NCBI GenBank assembly: GCA_026001145.1
Contig: BNZN01000003.1
Coordinates: 1 to 42,879 of the forward strand
Source of the DNA: Clostridia bacterium
GTDB lineage: Bacteria > Bacillota > Clostridia > Oscillospirales > Ruminococcaceae
Reading direction: 5' to 3'
DNA: 42,879 bases
Shown: piece after piece, positions 34,395 to 42,806 of the stretch
How the letters are laid out: every line of letters starts with the position of its first letter
Position numbering within the stretch: position 1 is the stretch's first letter
The notes under the pieces: model-generated
What the model was told of the DNA's origin: nothing
Databases searched by the model: none
What the model saw: the letters and a program-made list of their open reading frames with translations, nothing else
Position numbers and translations under genes: made by a program

Positions 34395-35273
34395 ATGGGC
34401 GGAAATTTGCTCAGGTTAAGAGATCTTTCGCTCGCGGAAATTGAGGCCATACTGGATCAGGCCCAGGATTTTTGTGATGGAGAAAAATATCAGAAACTTG
34501 CCGGCAAAATAGTCTGCAATCTTTTTTTTGAGCCTTCAACTCGCACTTTATATAGTTTTCAGGTGGCTCAGGAAAGGTTGGGCCTTAAGGTGATTTCTTT
34601 CAACCCGGGGAGTTCTTCATTGCAGAAAGACGAATCTTTTTATGACACGGTAAAAACTTTTGACAGTTTTGGGGCAGATCTTTTAGTAATACGTCACTCT
34701 CAAAATGAATATTATAATGAACTCGTTGACAAGGTAAGCACCCCTATCATAAACGGTGGTGACGGCACAGGTCAGCATCCAACGCAATCGCTTTTAGATC
34801 TCTTAACCATCCGGCAGGAGTTTGGCCATTTGGATGGTCTTTCGGTTGCCATAATCGGGGATATTGCTCATTCCAGGGTGGCGCACACCAACTTTGAGAT
34901 AATGAAGCGGTTTGGTATGCAGGTGTATACAAGTGGTCCGCCGGAATACATGGAAGAAGGCATGAACTTTATCCCGTTTGAGCAGGCTCTCATTAGGTGT
35001 GACATCATCATGGCACTGCGCATTCAGCACGAACGGCATCAGATGAAATTTAATATGAGTCTGGAAGAATATCATCAAACATATGGATTAAACGCTCAAA
35101 ATGTGGATTTAATGAGGAAAAGCGCCATCATTATGCATCCGGCGCCTGTAAACAGAAATGTAGAAATTGCTGATGAATTAGTGGAATCTTCTAGGTCGCG
35201 GATATTCAAACAGATGCAAAATGGTGTTTTTGTTCGCATGGCAGTCATAAGATATGCTTTAGGAGGAGATTAA
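34395..35273 (+). CDS. pyrB: Aspartate carbamoyltransferase catalytic subunit
   Basis: A 292-residue enzyme that condenses carbamoyl phosphate with aspartate, the first committed step of pyrimidine synthesis. Carbamoyl-phosphate site FFEPSTRTLYSFQVAQERL, the SSSLQKDESFYDTVKTF loop, HPTQSLLDLLTI, and the aspartate site around IIMHPAPVNRNVEI are all intact. ATG 34395 is chosen because GAAGAAGGGG precedes it; the frame is open nine codons further upstream without a better site. No pyrI regulatory subunit follows, as is usual in Bacillota. The stop overlaps the pyrC start by one base. Confidence 0.95.
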   Translation: MGGNLLRLRDLSLAEIEAILDQAQDFCDGEKYQKLAGKIVCNLFFEPSTRTLYSFQVAQERLGLKVISFNPGSSSLQKDESFYDTVKTFDSFGADLLVIRHSQNEYYNELVDKVSTPIINGGDGTGQHPTQSLLDLLTIRQEFGHLDGLSVAIIGDIAHSRVAHTNFEIMKRFGMQVYTSGPPEYMEEGMNFIPFEQALIRCDIIMALRIQHERHQMKFNMSLEEYHQTYGLNAQNVDLMRKSAIIMHPAPVNRNVEIADELVESSRSRIFKQMQNGVFVRMAVIRYALGGD

Positions 35274-36529
35274 TGGGACTCTTGATTAAGAACGGTCTCC
35301 TTTACACAGGGAGTGGCTTCATAAAAAGGGATTTGCTTTGCCGTGACAGCCTGATTGCAGAGATAGGCGAAGACATTTCGGGTGAAGGTTATGGAGAGTA
35401 TATAGATGCCGAAAACTTAGTGGTTTCTCCGGGTTTTGTTGACCTTCACACGCACCTCAGAGAACCAGGGGCTTCTTACAAAGAAACCATTTCCACTGGT
35501 ACCGCAGCAGCCGTTGCGGGAGGCTTTACTACTGTTTGTGCTATGCCAAATCTGAACCCGGTGCCTGACTCGGCTGAAAACTTGGTGGTGCAACAAGAAA
35601 TAATAGCCAGAGATGCGCGCTGTCAAGTGTTGCCTTTCATGTCCATAACTCTCAGGAGAATGGGTGTTCACGTGACGTCGCCTGTTGCCGGTTGTGTTGG
35701 CATCTCTGATGATGGCAGTGGCGTGCAAAGTGAAGAAGTCATGGCTGAAGCAATGAATCAGGCTGCACGGAGAGACATTTTGATAAGTGCGCATTGTGAA
35801 GATGAAAATTTGGTTTCTGAAGGCGGCTGTGTGCATGATGGTGTTTTGGCGAAAAATGGTTTGGCTGGAATAAGCAGTGAATCTGAATATCTGCAGTTGC
35901 AAAGAGATCTGAGGCTTGTCGAAAAATATCGGTGTCGATATCACGTTTGCCATGTTTCCACCAAGGAATCGATAGGAATGGTAAGAAAAGCGAAATCTGA
36001 TGGTTTGCCGGTCAGTTGTGAGGTTACTCCACACCATGCGTTACTTTGCGAAGACGATGTTGTTTGTGATGATGGACGTTTCAAAATGGCTCCGCCACTG
36101 CGTTCGTCCCAAGACAGAAGCGCTTTGGTGGGAGCACTTTTAGATGGCACTGTTGATGCGATAGCTACTGATCACGCTCCGCATGCCGCTTTTGAAAAAA
36201 ACAGAGGGTTAAAAGATAGTGCCATGGGGGTTGTGGGATTGGAATGTGCTTTTGCCGCACTTTACACAGATCTTGTGAAGACTGCTGTTATGCCGTTTGA
36301 GCGGCTTCTCTTTTTGTTAACATTTGGTCCCAGCAATGTGATAAAATTGCCTTGCGGACTTGAAATTGGCAACAAAGCCAACATAACTTTGATAGACCCA
36401 AATGCAACGTGGGTTATAGATAGCCGTGAGTTTTTTTCCAAGGGGCGGTCTACTCCTTTTGATGGAAAGAAAGTTGCTGGAAAGGTTGTTTCTACGATTT
36501 TTGAGGGCAAGAAAGTCTATCAGCTTTAA
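35273..36529 (+). CDS. pyrC: Dihydroorotase (class I)
   Basis: A 418-residue zinc amidohydrolase that cyclises carbamoyl aspartate to dihydroorotate. Metal ligands and substrate motifs are seen in order: GFVDLHTHLREPG, GISDDGSGVQ, SAHCEDENL, CEVTPHHALL and ATDHAPHA. The size fits the class I (Bacillota) type. ATG 35273 shares one base with the pyrB stop, so translation is coupled. It is followed by nearly 490 bases without an ordinary gene before carA, an interruption of the pyr cluster filled by the toxin-like locus. Confidence 0.95.
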   Translation: MGLLIKNGLLYTGSGFIKRDLLCRDSLIAEIGEDISGEGYGEYIDAENLVVSPGFVDLHTHLREPGASYKETISTGTAAAVAGGFTTVCAMPNLNPVPDSAENLVVQQEIIARDARCQVLPFMSITLRRMGVHVTSPVAGCVGISDDGSGVQSEEVMAEAMNQAARRDILISAHCEDENLVSEGGCVHDGVLAKNGLAGISSESEYLQLQRDLRLVEKYRCRYHVCHVSTKESIGMVRKAKSDGLPVSCEVTPHHALLCEDDVVCDDGRFKMAPPLRSSQDRSALVGALLDGTVDAIATDHAPHAAFEKNRGLKDSAMGVVGLECAFAALYTDLVKTAVMPFERLLFLLTFGPSNVIKLPCGLEIGNKANITLIDPNATWVIDSREFFSKGRSTPFDGKKVAGKVVSTIFEGKKVYQL

Positions 36530-36593
36530 AAAGGTTGAAATAAACGAATTTGCTGCAAATTTCGAAATGCTTGGCTGAGTCGTTTTTTATTTT

Positions 36594-36622
36594 TTGACAT
36601 CTTTGCGTTGTTATGCTACAAT
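36594..36622 (+). promoter_or_regulatory. Consensus promoter for antisense RNA (locus 1)
   Basis: Perfect TTGACA (36594-36599), 17 bases, TACAAT (36617-36622), preceded by ATGC. Transcription should begin near 36629. The nearest downstream gene on this strand, carA, is 390 bases away, and the first thing encountered is a hairpin and then the opposite strand of the small peptide gene. The promoter shares the stretch ATGCTACAATAC with the peptide's own promoter at 36854-36882. Confidence 0.8.
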
Positions 36623-36635
36623 ACAACTAGAAGGA

Positions 36636-36663
36636 GTAGGTCCGCTTTCGTACGGCGGCCTAG
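36636..36663 (-). terminator. Possible terminator of the locus 1 peptide mRNA
   Basis: On the minus strand the hairpin CTAGGCCGCC...GCGGACCTA is followed by CTCCTTCTAG, a modest T-rich tail. It corresponds in position and sequence to the better terminator at 27810-27846. The bulged base differs between the two loci while the paired bases agree. Confidence 0.35.
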
Positions 36664-36715
36664 TCACTAATTGTTTCTAGACCGCTTCCCCAGCGTTATT
36701 CGCTAGGTCGGCGGT

Positions 36716-36787
36716 CTATCTGCTGAGGAAAATGTATATCTTCAAAAGAACTATAATTAATTCTAATATAAAGACTATAAGCTCCAT
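36716..36787 (-). CDS. Small hydrophobic peptide, type I toxin-like (locus 1)
   Basis: A 23-codon ORF starting at the ATG at 36787: MELIVFIL followed by ELIIVLLKIYIF and a short polar end. It is one continuous hydrophobic helix with a single Lys, long enough to span a membrane. The ribosome binding site AAAGGAGGT about 8 bases upstream is one of the best in the window, which is hard to explain by chance. It has its own promoter (36854-36882) and is opposed by a consensus promoter on the other strand. A homologous peptide lies at 27739-27813. These traits match short membrane toxins of type I systems such as Ibs/Sib or Fst; the family itself is not one I recognise. It splits the pyrC-carA part of the pyrimidine cluster. 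Confidence 0.65.
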   Translation of the reverse strand: MELIVFILELIIVLLKIYIFLSR

Positions 36788-36794
36788 TCGCATC

Positions 36795-36817
36795 AACCTC
36801 CTTTCAGAAAGGAAGTT
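36795..36817 (-). promoter_or_regulatory. Hairpin enclosing the toxin-like ribosome binding site
   Basis: On the minus strand AACTTCCTTTC and GAAAGGAGGTT pair over 11 positions (one G-U) around a single T, so about nine or ten pairs would form with a small loop. The whole GGAGG sequence is in the 3' arm. Full-length mRNA would therefore be poorly translated until refolded or processed, as is known for several type I toxins. Confidence 0.65.
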
Positions 36818-36853
36818 GACTAGACCGCTTCAAACAGGCCCACCCCGTGAAGT

Positions 36854-36882
36854 ATTGTAGCATAATTTGTGTTACAAATCAA
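36854..36882 (-). promoter_or_regulatory. Promoter of the locus 1 peptide mRNA
   Basis: On the minus strand: TTGATT (36882-36877), 17 bases, TACAAT (36859-36854), with ATGC before the -10. The -10 region is identical over 12 bases to that of the facing antisense promoter, but the -35 is weaker, so the antisense RNA is expected to be in excess. The leader to the ATG is about 60 bases. Confidence 0.65.
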
Positions 36883-36937
36883 AACAAAAAACTTGGACTT
36901 GCGAAAAAGGCGTTCTGAAGAGGAAATTCATCATCTT

Positions 36938-36975
36938 TGTTTTAAATTCCGGAATGCTTGGAAAGCATCGGAAGG
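36938..36975 (-). repeat. Dispersed intergenic repeat fragment (copy D)
   Basis: On the minus strand CGATGCTTTCCAAGCATTCC followed by GGAATTT and AAAACAAA matches the 5' end of copy B. The ATGCTT-TCC-AAGCAT stem is perfect here, GTGCTT/AAGCAC in copy C. The rest of the element is lost. It lies just upstream of carA; no promoter for carA is clear in this region. Confidence 0.55.
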
Positions 36976-37015
36976 GTTGAAAGTCTGAAAATATCGTTGA
37001 AAGGGGGGGGTCTTT

Positions 37016-38107
37016 GTGAAGGATAGGAAATTGATTTTTGAAAACGGGGAAAGTTTTTTGGGCACAGGTTTTGGCGCTGATGTAGACACTGTGCAGGAAG
37101 TGGTATTTAATACTTCTATGGTAGGTTATCAGGAAATATTTTCGGACCCGTCATATTATGGACAAATGGTTTGCATGACCTACCCTTTGGTCGGGAACTA
37201 TGGACTCACCGATGACGACTATGAGACAAAAAAACCAAGAATTGGTGGGTTTATTGTGCGTGAATATAACGATAGACCTTCGAATTATCGTTATACAAAA
37301 ACTCTCAGTGATGACCTGAAAGAACATGGTATTCCTGGGATATCTGGATTAGATACCAGGCAAATCACTCGCATGATAAGATATGGAGGTAGTGCGCGCG
37401 CTCTTTTAACAAGCGCCGACACCACGGTAGAGTGTGGCCTTGAGATAATAAAAGAGTCACCTATAATTCATGATCATGTGGAACGGGTTTCTTGTTCTAG
37501 GTTGTGGTACAGTCGTACTGCCAATTTTAGATATGGTGTTGTTATCATTGATTGTGGAGTGAAGCACAATATCATACGTTCTTTGATTAAAAAAAAGTGC
37601 AATGTCATAATAGCGCCTTATAATATTTCTGCTGATGAGATACTTGGGTTGAGACCGGATGGCGTTCTCATTTCAAACGGGCCCGGCGATCCGCAGGATG
37701 ACGAAGGGATAATAAAAGTAATAAGACAATTGCAGGGTACATTGCCTATCTTCGGGATATGTTTGGGGCATCAGCTTATTGCTTTGGCGAATGGTGCCAA
37801 GACTTTTAAGATGAAGTTTGGGCATCGTGGCGGTAATCATCCAGTGAGGGAATTAAGAACTAACAAAATCGAAATGACTTCTCAAAACCATTCCTACGCA
37901 GTAGACATGGGTAGTTTAGAAAATACCAGGCTTAAGTTAACGCACATAAATCTTCTTGATAATACTGCCGAGGGTCTTGAGATAGACGAAGATAATATAT
38001 TTTCGGTGCAATACCATCCGGAAAGTTCGCCGGGACCACAGGACAGTGCCTACCTTTTTGACAGATTTATCGACAGAATTGAAGAATGCAAGGTGAAAGG
38101 CAGGTAA
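37016..38107 (+). CDS. carA: Carbamoyl-phosphate synthase small subunit
   Basis: A 363-residue glutamine amidotransferase subunit that supplies ammonia to CarB. The N-terminal CPSase domain has ENGESFLGTGFGAD and the conserved VFNTSMVGYQEIFSDPSYYG. The class I amidotransferase triad is seen in FGICLGHQLIALANGA (Cys) and VQYHPESSPGPQD (His and Glu), with SNGPGDPQDD before them. GTG 37016 follows a GGGGGGGG-containing site. It overlaps nothing upstream; carB begins six bases after its stop. Confidence 0.96.
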   Translation: MKDRKLIFENGESFLGTGFGADVDTVQEVVFNTSMVGYQEIFSDPSYYGQMVCMTYPLVGNYGLTDDDYETKKPRIGGFIVREYNDRPSNYRYTKTLSDDLKEHGIPGISGLDTRQITRMIRYGGSARALLTSADTTVECGLEIIKESPIIHDHVERVSCSRLWYSRTANFRYGVVIIDCGVKHNIIRSLIKKKCNVIIAPYNISADEILGLRPDGVLISNGPGDPQDDEGIIKVIRQLQGTLPIFGICLGHQLIALANGAKTFKMKFGHRGGNHPVRELRTNKIEMTSQNHSYAVDMGSLENTRLKLTHINLLDNTAEGLEIDEDNIFSVQYHPESSPGPQDSAYLFDRFIDRIEECKVKGR

Positions 38108-38112
38108 GCCAC

Positions 38113-41100
38113 ATGCCAAAACGTACGGATATCCGCAAAATCTTAATTATAGGTTCTGGACCAATTGTCATAGGGCAGGCCGCTGAGTTTGATTATTCCG
38201 GCACGCAGGCTTGTCTTGCTTTGAGGGAGCAGGGTTATTTTGTTATCTTAGTTAACTCTAACCCCGCTACCATAATGACTGACGTAGATATTGCCGACAA
38301 GATTTATATGGAACCTCTTACTTTGGAATATGTGGCTAGGATAATAAGAAAAGAGCGTCCGCATGCGCTTTTGCCAACTTTAGGAGGGCAAACCGGCTTG
38401 AATATTGCGGTACAGCTTTTCAAAAAGGGCATCTTAAGCGAATGTAGGTGCGAATTGCTGGGGACTAGTGTGGAATCTATTGAGCAAGCAGAAGATAGGG
38501 AAAAGTTCAAGGCCTTGTGCCAGAGAATAGACGAACCTTGCATAGAGTCCGGCGCCGTAAATGATATACAAGGTGCCTTGGATATGGCTGAAAAAATTGG
38601 GTTCCCGGTGATTTTAAGGCCAGCCTTCACTTTGGGTGGTTCCGGCGGTGGTTTTGCGCACACTCCTGAAGAATTAGAAAGATTAGCTGAATTGGCGCTG
38701 CGCATATCGCCGGTTTCGCAGGTTCTGGTTGAAAAGTCTATAAAAGGGTATAAAGAAATCGAATATGAAGTAATGCACGACAAAAACGGGACGGCTATAA
38801 CTATTTGCAACATGGAAAATCTTGATCCTGTGGGAATTCACACTGGTGATTCGATAGTAGTGTGCCCTTCGCAAACGCTCACAAACAAAGAGTATCACAT
38901 GCTTCGTGATTCTGCTTTGCACATTGTTCGTGAACTCAAAATTGAAGGTGGATGTAATGTGCAGTTTGCATTGGATCCCTTCTCTTTTGAGTATTTTATA
39001 ATAGAGGTGAACCCACGTGTTTCGCGCTCGTCAGCGCTGGCTTCAAAGGCCAGCGGATACCCAATTGCCAGGGTCTCAGCACTTATTTCTGTAGGCATGT
39101 GCTTGGATGAAATCCAGATAGCTAATACTCCCGCGAGTTTTGAGCCTACCTTGGATTATGTGGTAACAAAAATTCCACGTTTTCCATTCGATAAGTTTGA
39201 CCAGGCGCCACGAGAGTTGACTACGCAGATGAAGTCTACGGGTGAAGTCATGGCTATCGGTCGGAATATGGAAGAAAGTTTGCTCAAGGCCATCCGCAGC
39301 CTGGAGCTGGGAATTAGTCATCTGTGGTTGCGCAAATTTGATAACTGTGAAACTAACGAGTTACTGTCACTTATAAAGGCCCCGACTGATGAATGTATAT
39401 ACGCCATAGCGGAGTTGTTGCGTCGTGATGTGGATCCCATCCTCATTTGCAACCTTACTAAGATTGATCTCTTTTTCGTTTCCAAAATGGAAAACATAAT
39501 AAAGCTGGAGAAAGAGCTTAAAGAACAGCCTGGGAATATTGATTGTTTGCGCAAGGTGAAAACTTTCGGATTCTCAGATGATTATATCGCTTATCTCTGG
39601 GGCAAAACATCGGAAGAGATGTTCCGGCTGCGGCAAGAAAACGGAATTATGCCAGTTTATAAGATGATTGATACCTGTGCCAGTGAATTTGATTCTTATG
39701 TGGCTTATTTTTATTCCACCTATGAAAGCGAAAACGAATCGAAGGTGACTGGCAACAAGAAGAAGATAATAGTGCTTGGTTCTGGGCCTGTGCGTGTGGG
39801 GCAGGGCATCGAGTTTGATTATTCCACTGTCCACGCAATTTGGGCGATACAAGAGGCAGGGTTTGAAGCGATAATTATAAACAACAACCCCGGAACGGTT
39901 TCGACCGACTATTCCATTTCAGACAAGCTTTATTTTGAACCTCTTTGCGCAGAAGACATAATGAATATAATAAGTTTGGAAAAGCCAGATGGTGTGATAG
40001 TTTCGTTGGGTGGTCAAACAGCGATAAACTTGGCGGAAAAGATAGAGAAGATGGGCGCTTCAGTAATTGGAACCAGCATAGATGCGATAAAGAATGCCGA
40101 AAATCGCGGAAGTTTTGAAAAATGTCTGAAAAAACTGGGGATTCCGCACCCTGAGGGACGGCTGGTCACAACCTTAAAAGAGGGGGAAAAGGCAGCCAGC
40201 GAGATTGGATACCCGGTGTTGGTAAGGCCTTCTTTTGTGTTGGGTGGCAGAGCTATGCGGATTGTTCATAGCGATTCTGATCTTCGCCAATATTTAAATG
40301 ATGCTGTTTTAGTGAATGAAGGCTGCCCTGTTTGGGTAGACAGGTATATCTCTGGCAAAGAGCTGGATGTTGATGCCGTTTGTGACGGCAAAGATGTGTT
40401 TATCCCCGGCATAATGGAGCACGTGGAGCGCACCGGTGTGCATTCTGGAGACTCTATAAGCGTATATCCTACTTTTTCAATTAAGCCCAAAGTGAAAGAA
40501 ACTGTGATAGATTACACCATAAGGTTGGGGTTGGGGATAGGAATAATCGGGCCATTTAATGTGCAGTTTATTGTGGACGAAAATGATCAGGTTTTTGTTA
40601 TAGAGGTCAACCCCAGATCTAGCCGCACTATACCGTTTATTTCCAAAGCCACTGGCATAAATCTTGCTAACATAGCAACTAAGGTTCAGATGGGGCAATC
40701 TTTAAAGGCGCAGGGTTTTGGTACGTATATGGCCGCCGAAAAAAAGCGTTGGTACGTTAAGACGCCGGTCTTTTCTTTCTCTAAAATTCTTGGTGCTGAT
40801 GCTTATTTATCTCCCGAAATGAAATCCACAGGAGAAGCTATAGGATATGATGACACGCTCAACAAGGCCTTGTATAAAGCACTTAAAGCTTCTGGTTTGC
40901 GGGTTAAAAATTACGGGACGGTTTTTGTGACTGTGGCAGATAGCGATAAGGCTCGTGTGCTGCCCCTTGTTCGCAAGTTTTATGATCTGGGATTCAATAT
41001 AGAAGCAACGAAGGGGACATCAGATTTCTTGAAGAAAAACGGAATAAAAACGCGTGCCAAGAAGAAAATAAGCGAAGGCAGCAACGAAATATTAGATTCT

Positions 41101-41349
41101 TTGCGGCAGGGTTATATAACTTATGTTGTGAATACCCTTAGTTTGGATGAAGTAGGAAGACATGACGGCTTTATGATACGTCGTCAGGCTGTGGAAAATA
41201 ATGTGAATATTTTTACGTCGTTGGACACAGTGGCGGTGCTCTTGGATGTGCTTAGCGATATTACTCTCGGTGTTTCTGCCGTGAACAGTGAGGTTTTACA
41301 TGAAAAAGCAGGCATCTTACGAAATAAAGAAGAATCAATCTCTGGCTAA
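38113..41349 (+). CDS. carB: Carbamoyl-phosphate synthase large subunit
   Basis: A 1078-residue subunit that makes carbamoyl phosphate from bicarbonate, ammonia and two ATP. The two homologous halves start with IGSGPIVIGQAAEFDYSGTQ and LGSGPVRVGQGIEFDYSTVH. Each contains an ATP-grasp domain (RPAFTLGGSGGGFAHT, RPSFVLGGRAMRIVHS; NVQFALDPFSFEYFIIEVNP, NVQFIVDENDQVFVIEVNPR). The C-terminal MGS-like allosteric domain (GTVFVTVADSDKARVLPLV, then FNIEATKGTSDFLK) is present. ATG 38113 is the family start; nine further codons upstream overlap carA and lack support. The end overlaps pyrK by 50 bases. Length is normal, so the enzyme looks intact. Confidence 0.96.
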   Translation: MPKRTDIRKILIIGSGPIVIGQAAEFDYSGTQACLALREQGYFVILVNSNPATIMTDVDIADKIYMEPLTLEYVARIIRKERPHALLPTLGGQTGLNIAVQLFKKGILSECRCELLGTSVESIEQAEDREKFKALCQRIDEPCIESGAVNDIQGALDMAEKIGFPVILRPAFTLGGSGGGFAHTPEELERLAELALRISPVSQVLVEKSIKGYKEIEYEVMHDKNGTAITICNMENLDPVGIHTGDSIVVCPSQTLTNKEYHMLRDSALHIVRELKIEGGCNVQFALDPFSFEYFIIEVNPRVSRSSALASKASGYPIARVSALISVGMCLDEIQIANTPASFEPTLDYVVTKIPRFPFDKFDQAPRELTTQMKSTGEVMAIGRNMEESLLKAIRSLELGISHLWLRKFDNCETNELLSLIKAPTDECIYAIAELLRRDVDPILICNLTKIDLFFVSKMENIIKLEKELKEQPGNIDCLRKVKTFGFSDDYIAYLWGKTSEEMFRLRQENGIMPVYKMIDTCASEFDSYVAYFYSTYESENESKVTGNKKKIIVLGSGPVRVGQGIEFDYSTVHAIWAIQEAGFEAIIINNNPGTVSTDYSISDKLYFEPLCAEDIMNIISLEKPDGVIVSLGGQTAINLAEKIEKMGASVIGTSIDAIKNAENRGSFEKCLKKLGIPHPEGRLVTTLKEGEKAASEIGYPVLVRPSFVLGGRAMRIVHSDSDLRQYLNDAVLVNEGCPVWVDRYISGKELDVDAVCDGKDVFIPGIMEHVERTGVHSGDSISVYPTFSIKPKVKETVIDYTIRLGLGIGIIGPFNVQFIVDENDQVFVIEVNPRSSRTIPFISKATGINLANIATKVQMGQSLKAQGFGTYMAAEKKRWYVKTPVFSFSKILGADAYLSPEMKSTGEAIGYDDTLNKALYKALKASGLRVKNYGTVFVTVADSDKARVLPLVRKFYDLGFNIEATKGTSDFLKKNGIKTRAKKKISEGSNEILDSLRQGYITYVVNTLSLDEVGRHDGFMIRRQAVENNVNIFTSLDTVAVLLDVLSDITLGVSAVNSEVLHEKAGILRNKEESISG

Positions 41350-42031
41350 AGATATTTTTTTGATGACACTTGTTGGTCCCATGGATTTTTCGCCCAAGCC
41401 AGGGCAGTTCATAAACATAAAGATAGACGGCTTTTATTTGCGCAGGCCCATTAGTATTTGCAGCTTCGACGAGGAATCCATGGACATTATCTATAAGATT
41501 GTGGGGAACGGAACCCATGCACTTTCGCAGATGTTGCCAGGACAAAAGTTAGATGTTCTTTGTGGCTTGGGCAACGGTTTCGATCTGAGTTTGGCAAGCG
41601 GAAAGATTGTGCTTGTTGGTGGTGGCGTGGGGATCCCGCCGCTTTATGGTCTTGCGAAAGAATTAAAGGCGGCTGGTTCTCAGTTCTCGGCGGTGTTGGG
41701 TTGGCAAACCGGTGATCAAGCTTTTTTTATTGACGAATTCGCTGCGCTTTGCCCCACTCACGGTGCAACGAATGATGGTGAAATAGGCAAAAAAGGCACA
41801 GTTACTGACATTTTGAAAGAGCTTTCTTATGATTATTATTTCACTTGTGGGCCAAAGCTAATGCTAAAAGCGGTCCATGACCTTGGTGGCAACGGGCAGC
41901 TTTCTTTTGAGGCACGGATGGGTTGCGGTTTTGGGGCATGCATGGGTTGTTCCTGCAAAACTTTGAGTGGAAGTAAACGCATCTGCACACAAGGGCCGGT
42001 TCTGCGTAGTGATGAGGTGATATTTTCATGA
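41300..42031 (+). CDS. pyrK: Dihydroorotate dehydrogenase electron-transfer subunit
   Basis: A 243-residue FAD and [2Fe-2S] protein that passes electrons from the PyrD flavin to NAD. FAD site FYLRRPISICSFDEE, NAD site VLVGGGVGIPPLYGLAKEL, and the cluster cysteines in RMGCGFGACMGCSCKTLSG plus the later RICTQGPV are present. ATG 41300 follows GTGAGG; GTG 41288 is an alternative. The gene lies inside the carB end and its stop overlaps the pyrD start by ATGA, so carB-pyrK-pyrD are tightly coupled. Confidence 0.94.
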   Translation: MKKQASYEIKKNQSLAKDIFLMTLVGPMDFSPKPGQFINIKIDGFYLRRPISICSFDEESMDIIYKIVGNGTHALSQMLPGQKLDVLCGLGNGFDLSLASGKIVLVGGGVGIPPLYGLAKELKAAGSQFSAVLGWQTGDQAFFIDEFAALCPTHGATNDGEIGKKGTVTDILKELSYDYYFTCGPKLMLKAVHDLGGNGQLSFEARMGCGFGACMGCSCKTLSGSKRICTQGPVLRSDEVIFS

Positions 42032-42780
42032 ATAAACTTGGTGTGACTTTAAGTGGTTGGGAGCTGGCAAACCCAGTTATTGCCGCCAGCGGTACTTTTG
42101 GTTTTGGGCATGAATTTGCTCCTTGGTATGATATAAATATTCTGGGCAGCATTAGTTTGAAGGGAACCACAAGAGAGCCACGTTTTGGAAACCCCGCCCC
42201 CAGGATTGCGGAATGCTGCGGGGGGATGTTAAATGCCATTGGGCTGCAGAACCCTGGTGTGAAATCTGTCATCTCCCAAGAAATTCCCGATTTGCGCAAA
42301 GTTTTTAAAAAAAAGGTAATTGCGAATGTGGCGGGTTTTTCGGTTGAGGAATATGTTCAGGTTGCCGCTTTGTTTGATGCCGTGGAAGAGGTTGCATTGC
42401 TTGAGATAAACATCAGCTGCCCAAATGTTAAGAGTGGTGGCATGGCTTTTGGCTCTTCGGCGGAATCTGCCTCGATTGTTTGCCGTGAAGTGAAAAAAGT
42501 GGCGAAAAAGCCGGTTTACATGAAGCTTTCACCCAATGTTGCAAACATCACAGAAATAGCGCAAGCTGCTGAAGCTGCTGGAGCAGATGGTTTGGTGTTA
42601 ATTAATACTCTTTTGGGTATGGTTATCGACCCGGCTAGCGGGAAACCCATTGTGTCAACTAAAATGGCTGGCTTTTCTGGGCCTGCAATAAAGCCAGTTG
42701 CTTTGCGCATGATATATCAAGTTTATTCTAGCGTTAAGATTCCCATAATCGGTGTGGGTGTTATCCTTGTGCAGTTGTGA
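42028..42780 (+). CDS. pyrD: Dihydroorotate dehydrogenase catalytic subunit, C-terminally truncated
   Basis: A 250-residue class 1B PyrD that would oxidise dihydroorotate with FMN and PyrK. Conserved parts are NPVIAASGTFGFGHEFAPW, SLKGTTREPRFGNP, GLQNPGVKSVI, the catalytic Cys in INISCPNVKSGGMAFG, and KLSPNVANITEIAQAAEAAG. The family (about 300 residues) should continue after IPIIGVGGI with an EDALEF helix and a GTA phosphate-binding loop. Here it reads IPIIGVGVILVQL and stops. No other frame of the following 100 bases continues the family, so about 50 residues including part of the FMN phosphate site are missing. This may be a real deletion, a rearrangement, or an assembly join near the window edge. 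Confidence 0.85.
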   Translation: MNKLGVTLSGWELANPVIAASGTFGFGHEFAPWYDINILGSISLKGTTREPRFGNPAPRIAECCGGMLNAIGLQNPGVKSVISQEIPDLRKVFKKKVIANVAGFSVEEYVQVAALFDAVEEVALLEINISCPNVKSGGMAFGSSAESASIVCREVKKVAKKPVYMKLSPNVANITEIAQAAEAAGADGLVLINTLLGMVIDPASGKPIVSTKMAGFSGPAIKPVALRMIYQVYSSVKIPIIGVGVILVQL

Positions 42781-42806
42781 GTTTTTTGAAGTCTGATTTC
42801 GTCTGA

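Larger units (their letters stand above)
36629..36790 (+). ncRNA. Putative antisense (antitoxin) RNA of locus 1
   Basis: This RNA is predicted from the promoter at 36594-36622; its 3' end is not determined and the given end is only the far side of the peptide ORF. It would begin with a hairpin TAGG-T-CCGC...GCGG-CCTA (36637-36662), followed by a nested stem-loop TAGACCGC (36678-36685)/GCGGTCTA (36711-36718) with an inner AGCG/CGCT stem, and then read through the complement of the peptide ORF. No protein start with a ribosome binding site is seen in it. The 5' hairpin and promoter are conserved at 27811-27883 on the minus strand. Confidence 0.5.
36677..36831. repeat. 12-bp direct repeats flanking the locus 1 peptide ORF
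   Basis: CTAGACCGCTTC occurs at 36677-36688 and again at 36820-36831, one on each side of the peptide ORF, and the core GCGGTCTA complement lies at 36711-36718. Because both predicted transcripts would contain the repeat or its complement, it could be a pairing site outside the ORF, as the direct repeats are in the Fst/par type I system. The functional part is inference. Confidence 0.6.
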
